A stretch of DNA of 64,000 nt from Ideonella dechloratans (GTDB taxonomy: Bacteria > Pseudomonadota > Gammaproteobacteria > Burkholderiales > Burkholderiaceae_C). This document shows positions 35,296-42,024 of this stretch, one piece after another. Each line of letters starts with the position of its first letter. The first letter of the stretch is position 1. The position numbers and the translations under genes are program-made. The notes beneath the pieces are model-generated. The model was not told where the DNA came from. It made no database searches and saw only the letters and a list, made by a program, of their open reading frames with translations. Location of the stretch: the NCBI RefSeq assembly GCF_021049305.1, contig NZ_CP088081.1:3410001-3474000 (forward strand). Reading direction: 5' to 3'.

Positions 35296-37890
35296 TCACT
35301 CGGCGGTGGAGGTCTTGCGGGCGGCCTTCTTGGCCGGCGCCTTGGCGGCGCGGGGCTCGAACTCGAAGCCCACCTTGCCTTCCTTCTTGTCGTAGGCCAG
35401 GAAGGCCTTGAACTTGCGGCGCGTCTTGTTGGAGACGAAGTTCTCCAGCAGGTCGGTCTTGCCGGTGGCCAGCAGCTTGCTGAACTGCCCGCGGTCCACC
35501 GGCTGGGTCAGGATGACCTTGCCGCTCTTGAAGTCGCAGGTCACGTGCGCGCCCACCGCGTGCTCGCAGACGTAGTTGGCACCGTGCTCGTAGACGTGGC
35601 CCTGGCACTTGGGGCAGGGGCCCAGGCTCTCCTGGCCGGAGAAGTCCACCGGCTCGCCTTCCTCGGCCTGCTGGGCATCCTCGCCGAAGTCGAACTCCAG
35701 CTTCCAGTTCTTCACTTCCTCGTCGTGGACCAGCTTGAGTTCCGCCGTGAAGGGCCAGCCCGCCTTGGAGCGGAAGCCTTCCAGCGGACCGATGTGCTTG
35801 TCGCGCAGGAATTGCTCCACCTCGGGCAGCTCGAAGCTGCGCCCGGCCGGAATCTTGGTGATCGAGAAGCCGCAGCCCTCGGCATCCCCTGAAGCCCCGG
35901 TGCAGGTGAAGCGGCGGTAGTTCTCCTTGACCACGCCGCCGCAGTTCGGGCAGGGCGTCTGGAGCGTCGCGTAGTCGCCCGGGATGGTGTCGCGGTCGTA
36001 TTCCTTGGCCTTCTTGACGATGCGCTCGGCCATCGCCGCGATGTCCTGCATGAAGCGCTCGCGCGAGAGCTTGCCCTGCTCCATCTCGGCGAGCTGGTAC
36101 TCCCAGTTGCCGGTCAGCTCGGGCTTGGTCAGGTCCTCCACGCCCAGGCCGCGCAGCAGGGTCATCAGCTGGAAGGCCTTGGCCGTGGGCATCAGCTCGC
36201 GGCCTTCGCGCAGCATGTACTTCTCGGTGATCAGGCCTTCGATGATGGCCGCACGGGTGGCTGGCGTGCCCAGGCCCTTCTCGGCCATGGCCTCGCGCAG
36301 CTCGTCGTCGTCGATCAGCTTGCCCGCGCCTTCCATGGCCGACAGCAGCGTGGCTTCGGTGTAGCGGGCCGGCGGCTTGGTGCGCAGGGCGGCCAGGGCC
36401 ACCTCCTCGGTCACCACGCCCTCGCCGGGCTGCACCGGCACCAGATTGGCGTCCTCGTCCTGGGCTTCCTTGCCGTAGACGGCCAGCCAGCCGGGGTTGA
36501 CCAGCACCTTGCCGTTGGTCTGGAACTGGTGAACGACACCGCCTTGCACCGGCACCTTGGTGATGCGGGTGGTGACCATGTACTCGGCCGAGGGGAAGAA
36601 GATGGCGATGAAGCGCTTGACGACCAGATCGTAGAGCTTGGCCTCGGCCTCGGTCAGGCTCTTGGGCGCCTGCAGCGTGGGGATGATGGCGAAGTGGTCC
36701 GACACCTTGGCGTTGTCGAAGACGCGCTTGCTGGGCTTGATGTAGCCCTCCTTGAGGCCCTTGCGGGCGTGCTGGGCCAGGTGCTGCAGCGGGCCGGGCA
36801 GGTCCTCCTCGGCCAGCATGCCGAAGGTCTGCTTGACCACGCTGAGGTAGTCCTCCGGCAGGTGGCGTGAATCCGTCCGGGGGTAGGTCAGCACCTTGTG
36901 CTTTTCATACAGGGCCTGGGCCAGCGACAGCGTGGTCTTGGCCGAGAAGCCGAAGCGGCTGTTGGCCTCGCGCTGCAGCGTGGTCAGGTCGTACAAGCCC
37001 GGGCAGGCCTGGCTGCTGGGCTTGGCCTCCTCGGTGACGGTGGCGCTGCGGCCACGCACAGCCTCGACGATGGCCTGGGCATCGGCCTCGTTCCAGAGCC
37101 GGTCAGCGCGCTTGTCGGCGTCGTTCGGGTCCTTCTTGAAGGCCGGGTCGAACCACTTGCCCTCGTACACGCCAGCCTGGGCGCCGAACTCGGCCTTGAT
37201 CTCCCAGTAGTCGCGCGGCACGTGCTTGCGGATCTTCTCCTCGCGCTCGACGACGATGGACAGCGTGGGCGTCTGCACCCGGCCGACGGTGGTCAGGAAG
37301 AAGCCGCCGTCGCGCGAATTGAAGGCCGTCATGGCCCGCGTGCCGTTGATGCCCACCAGCCAGTCGGCCTCGGAGCGGCTGCGCGCCGCGTCGGCCAGGC
37401 CCAGCATCTGCTCGTTGCTGCGCAGTTTCTCGAAACCGTCACGGATGGCCTGGGGCGTCATGCTCTGCAGCCACAGGCGCCGCACCGGCTTGTCGATCGG
37501 CCCCTTGGCGCCGCCGGCGTACTGGACGATCAGGCGGAAGATCAGCTCCCCTTCGCGCCCCGCGTCACAGGCGTTGATCAGCTCGGTCACGTCCTTGCGC
37601 TTGACCAGCTTGACCACCGCGGTGAGCCGCGCCTTGGCCTTGTCGATGGGCGCCAGGTCGAAATGCGGCGGCACCACCGGCAGGTTGGCGAAGCTCCACT
37701 TGCCGCGCTTGACGTCGTAGTCGTCCGGCGCCTTGATCTCCACCAGGTGGCCCACCGCCGAAGTGACCACATAGCGGTCGTTCTCGAAATGGTCGGCCAG
37801 TTTTTCGAACTTGCCGGCCACCGGCGTCAGCGCCCGGACGATGTCCTGCGCCACGCTGGGCTTTTCCGCAATGATCAGTGACTTGCTCAT
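35296..37890 (-). CDS. topB: DNA topoisomerase III
   Basis: 864 residues. Type IA topoisomerase: Toprim start SLIIAEKPSVAQDIVRAL with CDAGREGELIFR, active-site tyrosine in LTYPRTDSRHLPED (about residue 345), and LITEKYMLREGRELMPTAKA. The C-terminus (about 640-830) has zinc-finger-like cysteines (CPNCGGVVKENYRRFTC, CPKCQGHVYEHGANYVC) followed by a Lys/Ala tail. It relaxes and decatenates DNA. The tail and the zinc parts are usual in the beta-proteobacterial subgroup. Divergent from the SET gene. Confidence 0.95.
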   Translation of the reverse strand: MSKSLIIAEKPSVAQDIVRALTPVAGKFEKLADHFENDRYVVTSAVGHLVEIKAPDDYDVKRGKWSFANLPVVPPHFDLAPIDKAKARLTAVVKLVKRKDVTELINACDAGREGELIFRLIVQYAGGAKGPIDKPVRRLWLQSMTPQAIRDGFEKLRSNEQMLGLADAARSRSEADWLVGINGTRAMTAFNSRDGGFFLTTVGRVQTPTLSIVVEREEKIRKHVPRDYWEIKAEFGAQAGVYEGKWFDPAFKKDPNDADKRADRLWNEADAQAIVEAVRGRSATVTEEAKPSSQACPGLYDLTTLQREANSRFGFSAKTTLSLAQALYEKHKVLTYPRTDSRHLPEDYLSVVKQTFGMLAEEDLPGPLQHLAQHARKGLKEGYIKPSKRVFDNAKVSDHFAIIPTLQAPKSLTEAEAKLYDLVVKRFIAIFFPSAEYMVTTRITKVPVQGGVVHQFQTNGKVLVNPGWLAVYGKEAQDEDANLVPVQPGEGVVTEEVALAALRTKPPARYTEATLLSAMEGAGKLIDDDELREAMAEKGLGTPATRAAIIEGLITEKYMLREGRELMPTAKAFQLMTLLRGLGVEDLTKPELTGNWEYQLAEMEQGKLSRERFMQDIAAMAERIVKKAKEYDRDTIPGDYATLQTPCPNCGGVVKENYRRFTCTGASGDAEGCGFSITKIPAGRSFELPEVEQFLRDKHIGPLEGFRSKAGWPFTAELKLVHDEEVKNWKLEFDFGEDAQQAEEGEPVDFSGQESLGPCPKCQGHVYEHGANYVCEHAVGAHVTCDFKSGKVILTQPVDRGQFSKLLATGKTDLLENFVSNKTRRKFKAFLAYDKKEGKVGFEFEPRAAKAPAKKAARKTSTAE

Positions 37891-37946
37891 CGGTCTTGTC
37901 GTGTCTGTCGGGTCCGCCTCGGGCCATGCCTACAATCGGCCCGTCC

Positions 37947-37969
37947 CGCGCGTGCACGCGCACGCGCGC
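37947..37969. other. alternating pyrimidine-purine tract (Z-DNA-prone)
   Basis: Twenty-three bases of strict C/T-G/A alternation, mostly CG with a few TG and CA steps, containing the 14-bp palindrome GCGCGTGCACGCGC (37948-37961). It lies directly before the start of the SET gene in the topB/SET gap. Such DNA can flip to the Z form under negative supercoiling. Confidence 0.6.
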
Positions 37970-37971
37970 TC

Positions 37972-38505
37972 ATGATTTCAATGTACCCAATGAAGCCTGC
38001 CATGCAAGCGAAAGCCCCGCGCACCGCCTCCGCCGCCTCCGGGCGGCGCATCCAGGTCCGCCGCAGCGGGGTGCATGGCAAGGGCGTGTTCGCGCTGCAG
38101 GCCATCGAGCCGGGCGAGGTGCTGGTCGAATACACCGGCGACCGCATCGACTGGGACGAGGCCCTGCGCCGCCACCCGCACGACCCCTCCAACCCCGAGC
38201 ACACCTTCTACTTCCAGCTGCGCACCGGCGAGGTGATCGACGCCCTGTACGGCGGCAATGCCTCGCGCTGGATCAACCACTCCTGCGACCCGAACTGCGA
38301 GGCCGAGGAAACCGACGACGGCCGGGTGTTCATCAAGGCCCTGCGCCCCATCGCTCCGGGCGAGGAACTCTCCTACGACTACGGCCTGACCATCGACGAG
38401 CGCTACACCCCGGCGCTGAAGAAGCGCTACGAATGCCGCTGCGGCGCGCCGGAATGCCGGCACACCATGCTCAGCCCCAAGCGCCGCGCCACGCGCCGGC
38501 AGTGA
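37972..38505 (+). CDS. SET domain protein (lysine methyltransferase-like)
   Basis: 177 residues with a SET core: RRSGVHGKGVFALQAIEPGE, GGNASRWINHSCDPNCEAEE (the RFINHSCDPN signature) and LSYDYGLTIDERYTPALKKR, and a post-SET cysteine motif (CRCGAPECRHTML). The active-site pseudoknot residues look intact, so methyltransferase activity is likely. The target in bacteria is unknown; ribosomal or histone-like proteins are possible. ATG 37972 is chosen; 37981 and 37990 are in-frame alternatives, none with a clear ribosome site. The birA gene starts 9 bases after it. Confidence 0.88.
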   Translation: MISMYPMKPAMQAKAPRTASAASGRRIQVRRSGVHGKGVFALQAIEPGEVLVEYTGDRIDWDEALRRHPHDPSNPEHTFYFQLRTGEVIDALYGGNASRWINHSCDPNCEAEETDDGRVFIKALRPIAPGEELSYDYGLTIDERYTPALKKRYECRCGAPECRHTMLSPKRRATRRQ

Positions 38506-38514
38506 GGTCTTGCG

Positions 38515-39375
38515 ATGGCATCCTCCCCGATGAACCACGGCAGCCCGTCCGATCGCCACAGCATCTGGGGCATCCACGCGCTGTGGGAGCAGCTCCAGGG
38601 TGACCTGCCGGACCTGTCGATCGAGGTCGTGGACCGCCTGGACTCGACCAACGGCGCCCTGATGGACCGGCTGCGCCAGCTGACCCAGGCCGCCCAGGGC
38701 CGGCCGCTGCGCGCCAGCGACCTGGCCCCCTCGCTGCTGGTGGCCGTGCAGCAGACCCACGGCCGAGGGCGCCTGGGCCGCAGCTGGGAATCCCTGCCCG
38801 GCGCCTCGCTCACCTTCTCGCTGAGCCTGGCCATCCAGCGCCCGGACTGGTCCGGCCTGTCGCTGGCCGTGGGCCTGGCGGTGGCCACCGCGCTGGACCC
38901 GGCCGGCACCCAGCTGGGCCTGAAATGGCCCAACGACCTCTGGCGCCTGGACGCCCCCGGCCAGGGCCGCAAGCTCGGCGGCATCCTGATCGAGGGCATG
39001 CAGGTGACGGACCAGCGCATGGCGGTCATCGGCATCGGTCTGAACATCCTGCCGCTGACCATGCCGGAGCAGGTGGCCTCGCTCAGCGAGTTCCTGCCCG
39101 GCCTGGACGCCCCCCAGGTGCTGGCCCGGGTGATGCCGGAGCTGGCCCGGGTGCTGGCGCGCTTCGAACGCGAAGGCTTTGGCGGGCTGGTGCAGGCCTA
39201 TGCCGCACGCGACCTGCTGCGCGGCCACCTGGTGAGCACCACCGACCCCGCCTGCCCCCAGGGCGAAGCCGAGGGCGTGGCCGAGGACGGCGCCCTGCTG
39301 GTGCGGCACGACGGGGCACTGCACCGCATCGTCAGCGGCGAAGTGAGCGTGCGCCCCCTGCCCCCCACCGCCTGA
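38515..39375 (+). CDS. birA: biotin--[acetyl-CoA-carboxylase] ligase
   Basis: 286 residues. Ligase core: RLDSTNGALMDRLRQ, the biotinyl-AMP loop VAVQQTHGRGRLGRSWES, LGLKWPNDLWRL and GRKLGGILIEGM, then a small C-terminal SH3-like domain (GVAEDGALLVRHDGALHRIV). It lacks the N-terminal DNA-binding domain of E. coli BirA, so it is a monofunctional ligase that does not repress biotin genes. Overlaps no gene but is followed after one base by the SPOR-region gene. Confidence 0.95.
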   Translation: MASSPMNHGSPSDRHSIWGIHALWEQLQGDLPDLSIEVVDRLDSTNGALMDRLRQLTQAAQGRPLRASDLAPSLLVAVQQTHGRGRLGRSWESLPGASLTFSLSLAIQRPDWSGLSLAVGLAVATALDPAGTQLGLKWPNDLWRLDAPGQGRKLGGILIEGMQVTDQRMAVIGIGLNILPLTMPEQVASLSEFLPGLDAPQVLARVMPELARVLARFEREGFGGLVQAYAARDLLRGHLVSTTDPACPQGEAEGVAEDGALLVRHDGALHRIVSGEVSVRPLPPTA

Positions 39376-39376
39376 G

Positions 39377-40060
39377 ATGCTGCGTGCGCTGTTGATCGCC
39401 CTGGTGCTGGCCAATCTGGCCGTCTGGGCCTGGCGCCAGCCCACCGTGGCCCACGCCCTGGGCCTGCCCGGCCCCGACAGCCAGCGCGACCCCGAGCGCC
39501 TGACCCGGCAGATCAACCCGCAGGCGGTGCGGGTGGTGCATGGCGCGGCCTCGGCGCCGGTGGCGGCGGCCAGCGCGGCGGCGCCAGCTTCCGCAGCGGC
39601 CGAGACGGGCTGCCTGCAGGCCGGTCCGCTGTCCGATGCCGCCCTGGCGCCGGCCCTGGCACAGCTTCAGGCGCTGGGCCTGAAGGAGGGCCAGTGGCAG
39701 GACCGCCGAGCGGAAAGCGGCGGACGCTGGGCGGTGGTGATGGGGCCCTACAAGACGCCCGAGCTGCTGCAGAAGAAGCAGCAGGAGCTCAAGGGACTGA
39801 AGATCGCGGCCGACGAGCTGGTCAACCACCCGCGTCTGAGTCCTGGCCTGTCGCTGGGGCAGTTCGGCAGCCCCGCCGAGGCGCAGGCCCGCCTGGCCCA
39901 GGTCAACCGCCAGGGCGCGCACAGCGCCCGGGTGGAAGTGCTGGTGCCCGCTCGCGTGGAGCACCTGCTGCGGGCTTCGCCGCTCAGCGCCGAGCAGCTG
40001 AGCCGGCTGAGCGGGGCGAACGACGGGCCGCGCTGGCAGGCGTGCGACGCCGCCCCCTGA
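39377..40060 (+). CDS. membrane-anchored SPOR-like domain protein
   Basis: 227 residues. One N-terminal membrane helix (MLRALLIALVLANLAVWAW), an Ala-rich linker (about 55-78), then a SPOR-like domain: CLQAGPLSDAALAPALAQLQ, RWAVVMGPYKTPELLQKKQQ and GQFGSPAEAQARLAQVNRQG. SPOR domains bind denuded septal peptidoglycan, so a role in cell division or wall is possible. Begins one base after birA. Its last 77 bases overlap, tail to tail, the end of the S8 peptidase gene on the other strand. Confidence 0.78.
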   Translation: MLRALLIALVLANLAVWAWRQPTVAHALGLPGPDSQRDPERLTRQINPQAVRVVHGAASAPVAAASAAAPASAAAETGCLQAGPLSDAALAPALAQLQALGLKEGQWQDRRAESGGRWAVVMGPYKTPELLQKKQQELKGLKIAADELVNHPRLSPGLSLGQFGSPAEAQARLAQVNRQGAHSARVEVLVPARVEHLLRASPLSAEQLSRLSGANDGPRWQACDAAP

Positions 40061-41912
40061 TGCCCAGCCCCGCCGCCAGCAGGACCAGCCCCGCCAGTTC
40101 GGCGGCACCAAAGCCGCCACCGCCGCCTCCCCCGCTGTCACTGCCCGTGCTGCTGCCGCCGGTGCTGCCCGCGGCCGCCTCGCGGTCCGGCCCCAGGGCC
40201 ACGGCCGCCCGCAGCTCGCTGTTGTCGATCATCACCTGCGGCCAGCTGGGCGCCTGGTAGGTCTGGCCCGCTGCGCTCAGCTGCGCCCAGCGCAAGGCCT
40301 CGTCCGCGTCCAGGATGCCGGCCCCGCAGGTGCTGGTGGTGCACAGGCAGCGACCCGGGTTGTCGCTGCTGCAGGCGGCCATCAGGGACGAACGCACATG
40401 CGGCCGTGCGCTGGCCTGCAGGCCCCGCACCAGGTCCGCCGGCCCCAGGGCCGGGGCCAGGGAGAGCATCTGGGCCGCCACCGCGCTGACCACCGGCGCC
40501 GCGAAGCTGGTGCCGGCGTGGCGGTTGTACACCCCCTGCCCGGCGGCGGTGTCGCCGTCGTTGCCCAGGGTCAGCAGGCCGCCGTCGGCCAGCAGGCTGC
40601 CCCAGCGGCCGCCGGTGTCGTCGCCGCCCACCGTGGCCAGACCGAGGGCCGCGCCGAAATTGGAGTAGTTGGCCTTGAAGCCATCCCGGTTGAGTGCCGC
40701 CACACCCAGCACATGGTTGCAGTTGGCCGGGCGACTGGGGTCGCCGTGGTCGTTGCCGCCGGCGGCCACCACCAGCACACCCTTGGCCCACAGCTCGTCG
40801 ATGGCGCTCTGGTAGGCCGCGTTGCAGCTGGCCGCCCCGCCGAAGCTGATGTTCACCACCCGGGCCGGCGTGGGGTTGGTGGGCGCCCACTGCGTGCAGG
40901 AGCCGCCGGGGTTCTGACTGTTGCTCCAGGTCTGGCAGACCGCCAGGCCCGCCGCCCAGCGCATGCCATCGACGATGTCGCTGACCGAGGCGCCGCACTT
41001 GCCGGCCACCCGCACCGGCAGGATGCGCACGCCCCAGTTGGCCCCCGCCACCCCCTGCGCATTTCCGGCGGTGGCGGCGATGATGCCGGTGACGGTGGTG
41101 CCGTGCCAGCTGCTGGGCTGCACCGCGCAATCGCCGTAGCGGCCGGCATCCACCGCCTGATCGCTGGTGCTGACCCAGTCGCCCGGGTCACTGGGGTCGG
41201 CATCCCGGCCGTCGCCGTCGTTGGCATAGCCACGGCCGGTGCCGCTGTCCCAGTCGGCCACCATGTCGAAGCCCGGCAGCAGCCGACCGGCGGCCAGGTC
41301 GGGGTGGGCGGTGATGCCGGTGTCCAGCACCGCCAGCACCGGCGCGGCATCCCCCGTGCCGCGCGACCAGGCGGTCTGCAGGCCCGGCACGCCGCGCAGG
41401 CGGCTCTCCAGGGGCAGACTGTCGCTGCCGCCGACGGGCTGGAGCCACCACTGGCCGCTGGTGCCGGCGAACAGCGGGTCATCCGGCGTCACCTGCTGCA
41501 GCGAAGGCTCCACCGTGTCGGGCACCACCCAGGCCACCTCGGCGCGGGCCGCCAGCCGGGCGCCCCAGATGCGCTGCTCCTGAGGGGTCAGGGCATGGGA
41601 CCAGGTCAGACGCTGGGCCGAAGCCCCCACGGCCTGCAGGCGCCAGCCCGGGGCGCGGTTCAGGCCCACTCCCTGGGTCACCTGCTGCCAGCGTTGCTGG
41701 TCCAGGGCCAGGGCGCGGCTGCGCTGGGCCTGCGCCTGGGCGGACAGGGCACCGGCACCGGGCAGTCGATGCAAGGGCGCATCCCGCAACTGGACGATGA
41801 AGCCGCGCACCGGCCCCTGCGGCGCGGCCACCGCGGCCGTCGCCCCCAGCGTGCCCGCCATCCCCGAGATGCACAGCCAGACTGTGCGGTGTCGCCAAGT
41901 GTTCATGCCCAT
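39984..41912 (-). CDS. S8 family serine peptidase with C-terminal sorting tail
   Basis: 642 residues. Signal peptide about 1-30, an inhibitor-like propeptide, then a subtilase domain: catalytic Asp in VLAVLDTGITAHPDL, His in SSWHGTTVTGIIAAT and Ser in HAGTSFAAPVVSAVA. Extra cysteines (SCTQWAPT, CSSDNPGRCLCTTSTCGAG) are typical of extracellular bacterial subtilases. The end has a Gly/Ser stretch (SDSGGGGGGGFG), a hydrophobic helix (LAGLVLLAAGLGI) and an Arg cluster, like GlyGly-CTERM sorting signals, then about 18 more residues. The end overlaps the SPOR gene by 77 bases. Paired with a second S8 gene upstream. Confidence 0.88.
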   Translation of the reverse strand: MGMNTWRHRTVWLCISGMAGTLGATAAVAAPQGPVRGFIVQLRDAPLHRLPGAGALSAQAQAQRSRALALDQQRWQQVTQGVGLNRAPGWRLQAVGASAQRLTWSHALTPQEQRIWGARLAARAEVAWVVPDTVEPSLQQVTPDDPLFAGTSGQWWLQPVGGSDSLPLESRLRGVPGLQTAWSRGTGDAAPVLAVLDTGITAHPDLAAGRLLPGFDMVADWDSGTGRGYANDGDGRDADPSDPGDWVSTSDQAVDAGRYGDCAVQPSSWHGTTVTGIIAATAGNAQGVAGANWGVRILPVRVAGKCGASVSDIVDGMRWAAGLAVCQTWSNSQNPGGSCTQWAPTNPTPARVVNISFGGAASCNAAYQSAIDELWAKGVLVVAAGGNDHGDPSRPANCNHVLGVAALNRDGFKANYSNFGAALGLATVGGDDTGGRWGSLLADGGLLTLGNDGDTAAGQGVYNRHAGTSFAAPVVSAVAAQMLSLAPALGPADLVRGLQASARPHVRSSLMAACSSDNPGRCLCTTSTCGAGILDADEALRWAQLSAAGQTYQAPSWPQVMIDNSELRAAVALGPDREAAAGSTGGSSTGSDSGGGGGGGFGAAELAGLVLLAAGLGIRGRRRTPASAARRSPRSAGSAARR

Positions 41913-41975
41913 GTCACCGGTCTGATCCTGACACGGTTATCGGCAGGCGGCGCTTCAAGCCAAGCCCCGGGCGTG

Positions 41976-41998
41976 AAAAAGGGGGCCGAAGCCCCCTT
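41976..41998 (-). terminator. intrinsic terminator after the second S8 peptidase gene
   Basis: On the minus strand AAGGGGGC, loop TTCG, GCCCCCTT run directly into TTTC: a compact tetraloop hairpin with a T-run, 27 bases after the stop at 42025. It separates the two subtilase genes. Confidence 0.88.
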
Positions 41999-42024
41999 GT
42001 CGTGTGCGGTCCTGCGCGCCTGGC

